Assembly (NCBI GenBank): GCA_033725935.1
Contig: MU867071.1
Location: 362,392 to 426,391 of the forward strand
DNA length: 64,000 nt
From: Cladorrhinum sp. PSN259
Lineage: Eukaryota; Ascomycota; Sordariomycetes; Sordariales; Podosporaceae
Direction of reading: 5' to 3'
Positions within the stretch are counted from its first letter, which is position 1, and each line of letters starts with the position of its first letter. The notes under the pieces were generated by a model. That model had not been told where the DNA came from. It saw only the letters and a list, made by a program, of their open reading frames with translations, and ran no database searches. This document shows positions 1 through 10,214 of the stretch, one piece after another. A program made the translations under genes and the position numbers.

Positions 1-448
1 GACGAAAGGAAGGGGGATAATACTAAGCAGCGAAGCGCGCAATGCGCTGGGTTTGAGAGCACCGGCTGATGTGGTTAATCTGCTGGCTGTCTGGGGATTG
101 GGTACGGAAAAGGGTTACGAAGGTTTGAAAGATGGCCCTAGGGCGGTTGTGGTTAATGAAGGGGTTAGGAGACGAGGCTTCCGAGGGGTGGTTGATATCG
201 TTAAGCCTGCTGAAGGCGGGGAAGAGATTTTGAGGCAACGGCAGAAAGACGAGGAAGCGAATGGGAATTGTGGTGGTAATGGGAAGAAGGATAAGAAACA
301 ACAACAGGGTCAGAAGAGGAAGAATGGAGGAGGCGGTGGTGGTGCAGGAGTGGGAGCTGAGAGACCAGGAGGGGCCGAAGGAGGGGGGATGAGCAAGAGA
401 CAGGCAAAAAAGCTGAAAAAGGAGGGAGCGGCAACGACGGCAGCATAA
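1..448 (+). CDS. RPP1: RNase P/MRP protein subunit RPP1 (Rpp30 family), 3' end only
   Basis: This is the C-terminal part of the RPP1/Rpp30 protein, a TIM-barrel-like subunit of nuclear RNase P (tRNA 5' processing) and RNase MRP (pre-rRNA cleavage). The frame is already open at base 2 and reads through a typical Rpp30 ending (SSEARNALGLRAPADVVNLL, then WGLG), so the first ATG at 53 is internal and the true start lies before the window. After the conserved part comes a low-complexity lysine/glycine-rich tail ending in SKRQAKKLKKEG, as is common in nucleolar proteins. The stop is TAA at 446-448. The family call is from sequence memory; the truncation is purely the window edge. Confidence 0.85.
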   Translation, partial: TKGRGIILSSEARNALGLRAPADVVNLLAVWGLGTEKGYEGLKDGPRAVVVNEGVRRRGFRGVVDIVKPAEGGEEILRQRQKDEEANGNCGGNGKKDKKQQQGQKRKNGGGGGGAGVGAERPGGAEGGGMSKRQAKKLKKEGAATTAA

Positions 449-779
449 TGGTGTTACTGAATTACCTAGTGATAGAGATACACTAGACTATGTACAAGAC
501 CCATCAAGGTGTTTGCTGTGAAAGCCGTTGCCAAGAGGTGGAGGTGGACGCACAGACCAACAGTCACCATCTGAATGCACGAGGTGGTCCAAGTGCCCCT
601 CCAGGTTCGTCCTAGCGCCGAAATCCCCATGCAATTGGAGCTTGGAGCTGAACAAGTGTTCATTCTGGCAAACTGCTGTAAATCCAATGCAATCCGTCAT
701 TAGCTTCGCCTAGCAAAGCTGCCGCCCTCCTGCAACAGGGCATTCCCAACAACCGACATATCAAACAAATTATTCCACG
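449..779 (+). promoter_or_regulatory. Intergenic: RPP1 3' flank and SWP1 promoter
   Basis: About 330 bp between two genes on the same strand. It must hold the RPP1 terminator region and the SWP1 promoter. A short imperfect hairpin (GCCCT...AGGGC, near 724-741) lies about 40 bp before the SWP1 start. I see no clear TATA box and no other gene. Confidence 0.4.
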
Positions 780-1782
780 ATGCGGTTCACACAATCATTT
801 GCCCCGGCCCTCCTGCTTTTGGCTGGAGTTGCGCAGGCCGCTTCTTCCTGGGGTTTCGACGACGGCAGCCTCTCGATTGTCGCAAAGAAGGCCGGCGCAG
901 GCGTCAAGGAGAAGTATGCACTCACCACACAGAAACTATAGCTATTCCAAACGAACCAATTCTCTTACTGACTTTTCTTTCTTTCGCGCAGAATCAACTC
1001 CAAGAACCCTCTCTCGAAGCCCGTTACCCTTGGCAGTACTGATACACTGAAAGTCCTCCTCACCACAACAGACAATGGCAAGGGAAAGCGCCCACATCAG
1101 GCTTTCGTGGTGCTCAAGGACCAGGATACTGGGCTTGAAGCCCCATTCCCCTTGACAGTCAAGGAAAGCGGCAAAGCTACCGTGCAGATTTCGCACAAGG
1201 ACCTTCCAGTCCAGTTCCTTCTCGCAAATGAACCTCTCAAGGCATCCATTGTCATTGGCTCTTTCGGCTCGGCGAAGCCCCTCGACACTCCCGTTTTCAA
1301 CGTCAAGATCGAGACTGACCCGGCTATCCCACCTCCTGCGTACGAGAAGCCGGTGCGGTATGGCAAGAAGGCCGAGATTCATCACATCTTTCGCGCCAAT
1401 CCCAAGAGCCCACCCACCATCATTTCAATTGTCTTTGCTCTTGCTGTTGTTTCTGCGCTTCCGGCTCTGCTTATCAGCGTGAGTTCTATTTCTACCAACT
1501 ACTCCTGGTTTCTGGAAAGAAAAATCTCTGACACTTTTCTTCTTTGCACAGTGGATCTTACTCGGTGCCAACGTCAACGATCTCACCAAGGCCCTTGGTG
1601 CCGCACCAATCTCCCATGCCGCATTCTTCGGATCAATCGTGGGTATGGAGGGCGTCTTCTTCTTGTACTTCACCAGCTGGACGCTGTTCCAAGTCCTTCC
1701 CGTTATCATCATCGTTGCGACTGTTGCCATTCTGAGCGGAAGCAAGGCGCTGGGTGAGGTGCAGAGCAGGAGGAAGCTTTGA
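780..1782 (+). CDS. SWP1: Oligosaccharyltransferase subunit ribophorin II (SWP1)
   Basis: This is a subunit of the ER oligosaccharyltransferase that moves the glycan from dolichol to asparagine. Exons are 780-913, 992-1478 and 1552-1782, giving 283 residues. Both introns (78 and 73 bp) are GT...AG and restore the frame exactly. The N-terminus is a signal peptide (MRFTQSFAPALLLLAGVAQA), followed by a lumenal domain with KVLLTTTDNGKGKRPHQAF. The C-terminal third has three hydrophobic segments, the layout expected of Swp1/ribophorin II, and ends in a basic KKxx-like tail (SRRKL). ATG 780 was chosen because it directly begins the signal peptide; no in-frame ATG in exon 2 could supply one. Confidence 0.88.
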
Positions 1783-2004
1783 CTTCCCAATATGTAAAAT
1801 AGATGTTAAACATGAGAAATTTTGTGACATATAGCCTGGGAGGGACACAGTGAAGGTCAAAATAAAACATAAAAAGGCGACGATCATTATCATTGAACTG
1901 GGGCTTTTTGTAAATCATGCTATGCTCTGCTTAACACAGCCATCTCTTCCCTTCTAACCAGTCGCTTTCCCTGTCTCTCTATCTGCATAAAAATTAAAAT
2001 ATAA

Positions 2005-2790
2005 TCACCGCCACCCACCAACCCTTCCCTCATCCCACCTCTCCTTCCTCTCCTGCCTCAAATAATACAACTTCTTGGCCTCCCGATACCGCCTAATCCA
2101 ATCGCTCACCTCCTTCTCCGTCGCAACGCCTTCCCCCGTTCCTCCTTCGAGAAAACTTTCCTCCAGCGCGTAGCAGATCCCTTCTTGCTCTTGAAGCGAC
2201 TGGCTGAGTCTCTGATACAAACTCACGGGGGCGAACGGACTGAGCGAGTGGTCCATTTCCGCTTGCTTTGCTCGCCATTGCCTCTCGAGAGCGTGGGTTG
2301 ATAAGAGTTGGGCTTGCGTTTGTGCGCGCTGCTGGGTTAGGTGGGCTTCGAGGTCGAGGAGGTTGGTGGCGAGGGATATGTTGTCGTTTAGGGCGGATTG
2401 GAGCTGGGCGTGGGAGCACTGGATGGAGGGGTGGGATGTTTGCGGGGAGTTTGTGAGCGCTGAGAGGGAGGAGGGTGAGGTGAGGAGGGAGGAGAGGTCT
2501 GATTTGGATTTGTCGGATAGGAAGGAGGGGAGGTACTGGGGGCCTGGGTCTTGGATTTGTTCTTCTTGTTGCTGCTGCTGCTGTGGTGATTGGGTTGATG
2601 CTGGGTGCTGGTAGGCTGAAGAGCTTGTTGAGGTTGCTGGGTGTAGTCCGCTGGCGATCATGGCTTCGGGTAATGGCGGGGGTGGGCGGGATGAGTGACC
2701 CATAGCTGGCGTGCTTCGGCGGCTGGATTCATGATTTCCGAGAGGTTTTGGTGGTGGTGGAGGTGGTGTTTGTGAGTACATGCCTTCCAT
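2005..2790 (-). CDS. VPS37: ESCRT-I subunit VPS37, Mod(r) domain protein
   Basis: Intronless gene, 261 residues. The N-terminal half is low complexity: a proline run near residue 8, Ser/Thr/Pro stretches and a short polyglutamine tract near residue 75. The C-terminal part, from about residue 85, is the helical Mod(r) domain (LPSFLSDKSKSDLSSLL, then long coiled-coil helices, then SDWIRRYREAKKLYYLRQER). VPS37 is the ESCRT-I subunit that helps sort ubiquitinated cargo into multivesicular bodies. The start at 2790 is the first in-frame ATG and gives the usual proline-rich beginning. VPS2 of ESCRT-III and the endosomal protein VAC1 are also in the window, but not adjacent. Confidence 0.8.
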   Translation of the reverse strand: MEGMYSQTPPPPPPKPLGNHESSRRSTPAMGHSSRPPPPLPEAMIASGLHPATSTSSSAYQHPASTQSPQQQQQQEEQIQDPGPQYLPSFLSDKSKSDLSSLLTSPSSLSALTNSPQTSHPSIQCSHAQLQSALNDNISLATNLLDLEAHLTQQRAQTQAQLLSTHALERQWRAKQAEMDHSLSPFAPVSLYQRLSQSLQEQEGICYALEESFLEGGTGEGVATEKEVSDWIRRYREAKKLYYLRQERKERWDEGRVGGWR

Positions 2791-3149
2791 TCTTATTTAA
2801 ACGTGATTTCGTGGTGATATTCTTATGTGGCTGAAGTATGAGTGAGAGATGGGTGACGATGAATGAACCAAGGTGAGTGAGCGGCGATGACACAAGGAAG
2901 TGCATGCTGTAAGCTGCAAACATTAGTGCCAAGCCCCCAGATCGCGTCAAATCGGGTAACTAAATGCTCATTTACTGTAGCTTCCTCGGTACAGCTACAT
3001 ACCCCAGCTCCGGTTCCCCAATTCAATAACCACCAGCTCCCCGCATAAGATTCTCATCTTCATAAATGCTCCTACCTGGCTTGATTGAAACTCAATTGAG
3101 TTAAAATACTTCACTCTCACAATTGAAAAAAAGAACACAACGGAACAAA
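2791..3149. promoter_or_regulatory. Divergent promoter between VPS37 and CAB5
   Basis: A 359-bp region shared by two diverging genes. The only clear element is a perfect 14-bp palindrome, AACTCAATTGAGTT, at 3089-3102, about 48 bp before the CAB5 ATG. No TATA box or CT-rich run stands out. Confidence 0.45.
3089..3102. repeat. Perfect 14-bp palindrome in the CAB5 promoter
   Basis: AACTCAATTGAGTT equals its own reverse complement. It lies just upstream of the CAB5 start and could be a binding site for a dimeric factor. This is directly visible; the function is inference. Confidence 0.6.
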
Positions 3150-3971
3150 ATGCTCCTCATCGGCCTCACAGGCTCAATAGCCACCGGCAAATCAACAGTG
3201 TCCTCTATCCTCTCAACATCACCGTACTCCCTCCCCATAATCGACGCCGATCTCCTGGCCCGCAAGGTGGTAGAACCAGGAACGGCAGGCTACAATGCCA
3301 TCGTCAAGTACTTTGGCCCTTCCACCCCCGAGCTCCTAGTGCCCGCCGGGGACGACATGCCAGAGAAGGGTCCAACGGGCAAAGGCAGACCCCTGAATCG
3401 TCCTGCTCTGGGAAGGAGAGTTTTCGGCGACGATGAGCAGAGGAAGAAGGACCGCGGGGTTTTGAACTCTATTGTCCACCCCGCTGTGAGGAAGGAGATG
3501 TTTTATGCGGTTCTGAAGTCGTATCTTCTTGGTCACAGCGCTGTGGTTCTGGATGTGCCGTTGCTGTTTGAGAGTGGGTTGGATCGGTATTGCGGGACTG
3601 TGTTGGTCGTTGCTGTCAAGGACCCCGAGGTGCAGATGGAGAGGTTGATGAAGCGGGATAAGTTTTTGACGAGGGAGGATGCGGAGAATAGGGTGAAGAG
3701 CCAGGGGGATGTGCGAGAAAAGGCCAGGAGGTGTGAGGTTAGAGGGGTGAATGGGGAAGGCATAGTGGTTTGGAACGACAAGGGGAGAAAAGAATTGGAA
3801 GATGAGATCAAGAGAGTTATTGGGGAAGTGGAGCGGTTTAGTCCGAAGTGGTGGAACTGGGTTCTTTGGGCTTGTCCCCCTGCGGCTTTGGCTGTTGCTG
3901 GGTGGAATTATTATCGGAATCTGGGCATTAATGAGCGATGGAAGAAGGATGGCGAGAAAGCGAAGCTTTGA
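3150..3971 (+). CDS. CAB5: Dephospho-CoA kinase
   Basis: Last step of coenzyme A synthesis: ATP-dependent phosphorylation of the 3'-hydroxyl of dephospho-CoA. Intronless, 273 residues. The P-loop GLTGSIATGKST is at residues 5-16, followed by the acceptor-binding IDADLLARKVVEPG and the family signature VLDVPLLFESGLD. The frame is open a further nine codons upstream, but only to a TTG; ATG 3150 starts directly on MLLIGLTG as in other members. The C-terminus carries a hydrophobic segment (from about residue 234, WWNWVLWACPPAALAVAGW) and a basic tail, which suggests membrane attachment, perhaps mitochondrial outer membrane or ER. Codon choice shifts from C-rich to G-rich along the gene. Confidence 0.92.
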   Translation: MLLIGLTGSIATGKSTVSSILSTSPYSLPIIDADLLARKVVEPGTAGYNAIVKYFGPSTPELLVPAGDDMPEKGPTGKGRPLNRPALGRRVFGDDEQRKKDRGVLNSIVHPAVRKEMFYAVLKSYLLGHSAVVLDVPLLFESGLDRYCGTVLVVAVKDPEVQMERLMKRDKFLTREDAENRVKSQGDVREKARRCEVRGVNGEGIVVWNDKGRKELEDEIKRVIGEVERFSPKWWNWVLWACPPAALAVAGWNYYRNLGINERWKKDGEKAKL

Positions 3972-4464
3972 TTCGAGTTGCTTTTATTTTTTGATGATGA
4001 TGAATCAGGAATTAGGCTGGTTTCGATATCTACATGCTATATCGACGCATTCATAAAAAGATCCCAAGTCAGTGGAACCAACAAAGATGTCTTGATACGT
4101 TGTTGTTCAGTAGCCCACTCAAACAAACGTCACCCACCGCAGATATCAATCATGGTAATGAAATAGCTCAGTCAAACAGGATCCGTAAATGGAACTCTTG
4201 TGCCAACTGCGCTTTTCTTCTGACAGAACTTTAGTCCTGATTCTCGAGAGGGCATTGGCGGCCTTCCTATTGACAATCGATCCTTTCGCTGACCTCGGGC
4301 CCATACTCGCAAACGTGCTTCTTCTTTTTCAGCGGTAGAGTATTCGGTATAAATAGCTGTTGTTTTTCCTCCATCAAAAAGTGAGCCAGTCTTCTTCAAA
4401 CAATCAAATTACTCGGACAGCATCTCCCTTTCCTTGAACTTCCCGGTAAGCAACTCAACATTCC
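3972..4464. other. Convergent intergenic region CAB5/TFIIIA
   Basis: About 490 bp of 3' flanks of two converging genes. There are several short open frames in all phases but none looks coding. I see no RNA gene here. Confidence 0.4.
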
Positions 4465-6012
4465 CTAAATTGGTACCCATGACGACAAGTTATTGTCATC
4501 GGGCTCAAACAGAACCTGCCCTGGATAGTCGATGGTCTCGGTAGGAGCTTCAATATTCGGGTACTGAAGCGCCGCCATCAAACGGTCCTCAATTGACTGT
4601 TCTTCATCGTCGAACCCCTGTTCCTCCCCAAACAGATTTTCGAGGCTTGGATTAACAGCGAGCAGGTCCGAATTATCAAACTCCAGCCCATTATCATTGA
4701 TTTCTGGGTGCTCATTCTTCACATGCCGGTTCAAATCCACATACCGTTTGAACTTGGCTGGGCACCCAAAGGCGGAGCATCCCATGGCCCCCGATCCCGC
4801 TGTCAACTTATCAACCTCAGACTGACCTGCTGCTCGAGATGTCGCCGGATATAACCTTTCGGGCCTCTTTCGCCCCAAATGAACATACCGCACATGTTCT
4901 TCAAGTTTCATCCGGCTGATAAACTCGTCGCCACAGCCTTCCTCCTGCCAATTCCAGTCCGAGATATCCGCAGTCGTATAGGTATCAAACTGGCCACATA
5001 CAAACCGCCTACCCTCATGAGCGGTCCGATAATGGGTCCTCATGTTAGATACCCGAGTAAACTTCCTCTGGCATCCCTCCCACTCGCAAGCGACAGTCTT
5101 ACGTTCCTCTACCGTAGTACCGGAATGATAAATATCCATGTGATGTTCGTAGGCGGCCTGTCCTCGGAATGTTCCAATCTCGGGGCAGAAAGCACACCTA
5201 ATATGCTCCTTTGCGTGTGATTTAAGAAGTAGAAGGGTCGTGAACCCGGCTTTATTTCCGTCCTCATCCTCGCACTCGTCGCACCAGAACCGGATAGTCC
5301 CGTGGTCACGCTCCACGTGTCGTCGTAGAGCACCGGCAGAATCGAAACCATCTGGAGATGTGCAGCCGTCGGTAGTGCACACGAATGGCTTAAGGCCCAG
5401 GTGCGCGACTCGAATGTGGCGTTGTAGGGTCTGGTGCTTGCGGAAGCTCAGAATGCAATCATCGTAGCCCTTACACCGGTATTTCTCGGCACCCTTGTGA
5501 ACTTTGCCATGCCGACGAAGGCGGGTGGTGGTCACGAATGCTTTCCCGCAACCTTCTTCTGGGCAGACGAACTTCTTCTCATGGGTATGGGAGCCTTTGA
5601 TGTGTTGCGCTAAGTGCTTCTCTTCTAAGTAGTCCTTGTCACATTCCGGGTACGGGCATACAAATTGGCGGTCATTGTTATGGCTACGGAGGTGGGCTGT
5701 GAGGCGAGCAGGCCGGTTGAATGTCTTGGTACAGCCAGGGTAGGTGCATTTGATTGTTTTGAGATCTGAAGGAAATCGTCGGTTACGGCGACTCGAAGTG
5801 GCAGTGGAGCCGACTGTGGTAGCTGCAGGTGTTCGGGCATCGTTAGGAGTCGAAGTGGAACCAGAGTCGCTGCCATTGTAAATTGAGGCAGACTCAGTCG
5901 TCTCTTGGTCTTGGTCTTGGACCTCAACAGGAGCAGCATAAGTTTCCCGTTCGGCCTGTGGCCGCTTAGCTGGGACGGGAATGCCAGATTCGTCTGTCGC
6001 TTTGCGCTTCAT
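4465..6012 (-). CDS. Transcription factor IIIA-like C2H2 zinc-finger protein
   Basis: Intronless, 515 residues. After an acidic/Ser/Thr-rich head with an early basic motif (PAKRP), ten C2H2 or C2H2-like fingers run from about residue 89 to 435, beginning CTYPGCTKTFNRPARLTAHL. Fingers 1-3 and 8 are canonical; fingers 5, 6, 7 and 9 have lengthened or odd spacings. A linker separates the last finger, as in fungal TFIIIA, and the tail is acidic. TFIIIA binds the internal control region of 5S rRNA genes and recruits TFIIIC for Pol III, and also binds 5S RNA. A different long-array zinc-finger factor is possible, but number, spacing and tail fit TFIIIA best. RPC17, a Pol III subunit, is also in the window. 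Confidence 0.8.
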   Translation of the reverse strand: MKRKATDESGIPVPAKRPQAERETYAAPVEVQDQDQETTESASIYNGSDSGSTSTPNDARTPAATTVGSTATSSRRNRRFPSDLKTIKCTYPGCTKTFNRPARLTAHLRSHNNDRQFVCPYPECDKDYLEEKHLAQHIKGSHTHEKKFVCPEEGCGKAFVTTTRLRRHGKVHKGAEKYRCKGYDDCILSFRKHQTLQRHIRVAHLGLKPFVCTTDGCTSPDGFDSAGALRRHVERDHGTIRFWCDECEDEDGNKAGFTTLLLLKSHAKEHIRCAFCPEIGTFRGQAAYEHHMDIYHSGTTVEERKTVACEWEGCQRKFTRVSNMRTHYRTAHEGRRFVCGQFDTYTTADISDWNWQEEGCGDEFISRMKLEEHVRYVHLGRKRPERLYPATSRAAGQSEVDKLTAGSGAMGCSAFGCPAKFKRYVDLNRHVKNEHPEINDNGLEFDNSDLLAVNPSLENLFGEEQGFDDEEQSIEDRLMAALQYPNIEAPTETIDYPGQVLFEPDDNNLSSWVPI

Positions 6013-6615
6013 TGCTGTAAGGCCTGATTAGAGTGAAAAGTAGCTGAAGTGAAGTTAGTGTAAGTCGACCTCTGGAAGCTCCAGCACTAGAAGCAAGACA
6101 ACACAGACCGTTTTACACTACGTATCGATAAACTTTTTTGTGGATATCTACGTTTGTGTGTCGAAGCTCGGTGGACCCATTCTTGAAGCTTGGCGGACCT
6201 GGGCCTCTGGGATCTGCGCTTGTTTGCCATGCAGCATGTGCGAGAATCAGAAGCACTACACCAAGGTTCAAAAATGCAATTGTTCTCCGTCTGGAAGCTA
6301 AGAGGCACCGAACTCATCATGGTTTATTAGATCTTTCCCAATTTGATTCCCAATTTTAAAAAATTGTGTACAGTCTCAGTCCGCCGTCAACATTGGACTT
6401 TGACAGGGATATCCATATACCCTGGTCCAGTTTTGCTTGGCAAAGAATGTTCAGAACATTCATTTCTTGCCCCACCATGCGCTAACCACTTGAACCCCGC
6501 CATTTATTTATGCCGTTGCAAAGTGATGCACTTTAACTGCTGCTAGACTTTCCCATCCATCGATTTTTTTTGGGGTGTTACCGGAGACCATCTCATCACA
6601 TATCGATTAAACAAT
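6013..6615. promoter_or_regulatory. Divergent promoter TFIIIA / GPN1
   Basis: About 600 bp between two diverging genes. It is A/T-rich near both starts. A tract at 6538-6575 contains a T-run (ttttttttgggg) upstream of GPN1. Nothing else is recognisable. Confidence 0.35.
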
Positions 6616-7897
6616 ATGGCATCAACAGCAGCACTAGCAGACACTGCCACGCCGGGCCAGTCCTCTGGCTCTGCGGGTGAGAATGCAGCTAAACCACCAG
6701 TCGCCATCGTGTGCATTGGCATGGCAGGTTCGTCTACCCCATCCCACTGTTTCATGGGTGGAGCTAACTATCGGTGATCTTTGGATAGGCTCCGGAAAGA
6801 CAACCTTCATGCAACGCATCAACGCGTACCTCCACGAGAAGAAGGATCCCCCATATGTCATGAACCTCGATCCTGCCGTCACGCACTCACCCTTTCAGAG
6901 CAATATCGACATTCGCGACTCGGTAAACTACAAGAAGGTGATGGAAGAGTACAAGCTCGGTCCGAATGGGGGCATTATGACATCTCTTAACCTCTTCTCG
7001 ACCAAGGTCGACCAAGTCATGAACATTTTGGAGAAGCGAGCGGCGCCAGACCCAGAGAACCCAGCAAAGAAACCCATCAGCAGAATTCTCGTGGATACAC
7101 CAGGTCAGATCGAAGTATTTGTCTGGTCAGCCAGCGGTACAATTCTTCTCGAGTCCCTCGCCTCATCCTTCCCCACCGTTATCGCATACATCATCGATAC
7201 GCCGAGGAGCAGTTCGACTTCAACTTTCATGAGCAACATGCTTTATGCGGTCAGCATTCTTTACAAGATGAAATTGCCGATGATTCTTGTCTTCAACAAG
7301 GCGGATGCCAAGGACCCATCGTTCGCAAAGGAATGGATGACCGATTACGAAGCCTTCCAAGCGGCGCTTACCGAGGACGAGAACAACAACGCCTTTGGTG
7401 GCGGCGAAGGTGAAGGCGGCAGCGGTAGCGGGTACATGAGTGGTCTCATCAATAGCATGAGTCTGATGTTGGAGGAATTTTACTCCCATCTGAGCATCGT
7501 AGGCGTTAGTTCACTCTACGGCACCGGCATCGACGAATTCTTTGCTGCTGTTGAGGAGAAGGCCGAAGAGTTCAAGAAAGATTACCAGCCTGAACTCGAC
7601 CGGAGACTGGCGGAGAGAGAGGAGAACAAGAAGAAGCAGAGAGATAAGGAGCTCGCTAAGATGATGAAGGATATGAATATGGGCAATCCCACGGACACGA
7701 GCCCATTTGCCGACATCAAGGATAACGATGATGAGGAACAGCCTCAGGTTCTTAGCTCCGACGAAGAAGACGATGACTACGACATTGATGAAGAGGACAA
7801 GGAGGGACTTCAAGCTAGGTATGAGGCTGCCATGCAGAATACGGATTCGACAACTGCCGATGCTAGCTTTGCCAAGTATCTTCACACGCAGCGTTAG
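6616..7897 (+). CDS. NPA3: GPN-loop GTPase 1 (NPA3/GPN1)
   Basis: Dimeric GTPase that helps assemble RNA polymerase II and bring it into the nucleus. Exons 6616-6727 and 6789-7897 give 406 residues. The single 61-bp intron interrupts the P-loop codons (GMAG|SGKTT, residues 35-43); splicing is required because unspliced RNA loses the P-loop. Further motifs are the diagnostic GPN tripeptide at 95-97 (KLGPNGG), DTPGQIE, and NKAD for guanine recognition. The C-terminus has a charged coiled-coil region (RRLAEREENKKKQRDKE) and a strongly acidic tail, both usual in GPN1. Two other polymerase assembly/import factors, IWR1 and URI/BUD27, lie elsewhere in the window. Confidence 0.93.
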
Positions 7898-8321
7898 ATT
7901 GAATTGTGTGGGAATGAGAAGGAAAGCAATTTCTCAGATCGTCAGCGAGGAGGTGAGCAAAAGAGATAATAGGGGCGGCTTCTCCCATTGTTCGTAAGAG
8001 GACCGCCGGATGTTAGTAGACAGAACAAGGGGTTTTGACAGCATTAACTCGGCGTTTGGGAGGACATATTCATGATGATACCAGAGATTTCTCTATGGAA
8101 TTGGAAGGCAAGCTAAAAGTAGAACTTTTTCCCAAAAAAGAGAAGGGGAAAACACCTTTTTTAAAAATCATTTATCCCCTCGATTTTATCATTCTTTTGA
8201 CTAGGCAATAGACTATCATCTAGCCATCAAGTGTTTCTTGATTAATTAACTAAACAAACTTCAAACACCTTTTATTTGGTTTCATCTTTGTTCCGCTAAT
8301 TTTTCAGAGCCGAGATCCTAG
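7898..8321. other. Convergent intergenic region GPN1/PMI
   Basis: About 420 bp of 3' flanks, A/T-rich with runs such as TTTTTTAAAAA and TTAATTAACTAA. No gene or RNA seen. Confidence 0.4.
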
Positions 8322-9745
8322 TCAGGCACCGTTATGATGCTCCTGAACCTCACAAAAGGCCTTGAAAGTAACAAACTCTTCCTCCTTGTCCTCCGCCTCT
8401 GAAACAAGCACGCACTCGGCAGTAGCGCCGACAAAGTACACATAACCCTCCTTGATCTCATGAACTGTCGGTCCGACCGAGATCTTACCCTTGCCGCCAG
8501 TGCAAATAATAATACTAGGTCCGTCCAACGGATCAAACGTTGCCTTGGACCCGTTGCCCTTCAATACAGTCCTCACGACGCTGAACTCGTCAATAGGTGG
8601 GTCGTAAAGGATTGCTGATGAACCGGAACTATAAGCCGTCGCATTGAGCGTGACGTAGGGATAATCTGAGGGGCTCATCTTTTGCTCGTCGATGGGCGCA
8701 TAGTTGTAGGTCAACATATTCACCAGGGTATCAACATCCTTGAATTTTGGTGTAAGACCGGCGCGCACAACGTTGTCGCTGCTCGCCATGCATTCGATGA
8801 TATCTCCCGAAATGTAGGCGTGGATGTCGTCGGCGCGGAGAAACAGCGCCTCACCAGGGGAGAGAGTGACGTAGTTGAGGAAGAAAAAGACGAAGAGGCC
8901 GTAGTCGGGTCCGTATTGCCCGTGAAGTCGAGTGACGAGCTCAGAGAGAACGGAGCCTGAGGTGGCAGGGACACCAGAGCCCGCAAACTCGGCGCCTTCA
9001 GAGGAGGCGGCCTCGACGAGCTTGGCGGCGGCGGCCGTCATGTCCTCCTCGGAAGATGACATGAGGGCTCCGAAGATGCTTTGTAGTACTTTCTTGTTTT
9101 GTTGGTCTGTTTCCTCTGACGTCTTGCCCTCGTTGTTCCTGACCGTCTCGATAAACTCCTTTGCCTTTTCCTCGCCAATGAGCTGGCGCAGCGCAGGAAC
9201 GTGCTCGACGAAATGCGCAATCTCATTCAGGGGACGGAAACCGCAGAAACCCTCAAAAGGTGTGATGGCAATTGCCATCTCGGGCTTGTGGTTGTCATCG
9301 GGGTAGTTCTTGGGATCGCGGGCGTGGAGCTGCTCGGCAAGCTTCTTGTTTGGGTGTGCTTGGATGGAGAGGGCTTTGTTAATGGAGAGGACCTTGAAAA
9401 GGAAGGGGAGCTTGTTGCCGTATCGGGCGGCGACCGAGGAAGCGAGGAGAGCTTGATTGTCTTCCACAAGGTCGAGAAGGGTGCGGCCGGTGGTCAAGTC
9501 CTTGGAGGGGTTGGAGGGGTGAGTGCCCATCCAGAGCTGTGCACGTCACTCTTGTCAGTTGCATGCTATATCGAGGAATAATGAGAACAGAATGAGCGCA
9601 CCTCTGCATAAGGCCTGTCATCTTGGATGGTAAAGTCATCAGAAGGTGTTGCAGCAGCGAATCTGGCAGCAGCAGAATCATTGCCCTTCTTTCCCCAGTC
9701 GTAGGAGTTGGCCCCGCACTGGAGACGAATCAATGGGACTTGCAT
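8322..9745 (-). CDS. PMI40: Mannose-6-phosphate isomerase (type I, zinc-dependent)
   Basis: Interconverts fructose-6-phosphate and mannose-6-phosphate, feeding GDP-mannose for glycans, GPI anchors and cell wall. Exon 1 is 9602-9745 (complement), the intron 9537-9601 (65 bp), exon 2 8322-9536; 452 residues. Exon 1 supplies the conserved start MQVPLIRLQCGANSYDWGKKG. Zinc ligands are visible as QAHP (SIQAHPNKKLAEQLH), the Glu in HKPEMAIAITPFEGF and the His in DDIHAYISGDIIECMASSD. Length matches yeast Pmi40. SWP1 and GPI3 in this window use mannose-derived or GPI pathways, but the loci are not adjacent. Confidence 0.95.
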
Positions 9746-10214
9746 TGTGAATACCTGTACGCTTGGGAGGTTACGGGGATGATGGAAATAATGTTTGGTG
9801 TCAAGGACTCAGGTTAAAAGGTCAGAGCGTCCCCGACGGTGCAAAACTTGGAGGGGGGGTGGGTGAGTATAGTGCCGTGGAGGTGCGTGGAGGTGTGCCC
9901 CTCGTTTTACGTCACCCGTCAACATGGAAGGAAGCTTGGGTTGGGACGGTTGGGCAGGTTAGCATGGCTTTGATTGGTTGAATTTATTCTTATTTGATCG
10001 GTAGATGGAAAGGTTTCAGTGGATATAATCTATAGCTTGGTTGAATGCAGGGTCCTCCCGTCCTTTCCCTTTCGACCCTGGTTCATGGGATGTGTCAACG
10101 GCCTGACAGGTACAAGGAAGGAGTCACTTTGCTTTGGCAAGGGCGACATAGAAAACTCACCCTTTCCTAATAAAAAAGTCAAGATTTTCTGTCCAACGGC
10201 AAAACTTCTGAAAA
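9746..10214. promoter_or_regulatory. Divergent promoter PMI / THG1
   Basis: About 470 bp shared by two diverging genes. Contains a G-run (gggggggtgggtgag near 9853) and an A-rich stretch just before the THG1 ATG. No further element recognised. Confidence 0.35.

Noticed and set aside
2363..2614. Plus-strand frame rich in Cys and Trp opposite VPS37
   Set aside because: It is the antisense shadow of polyglutamine and serine codons in VPS37.
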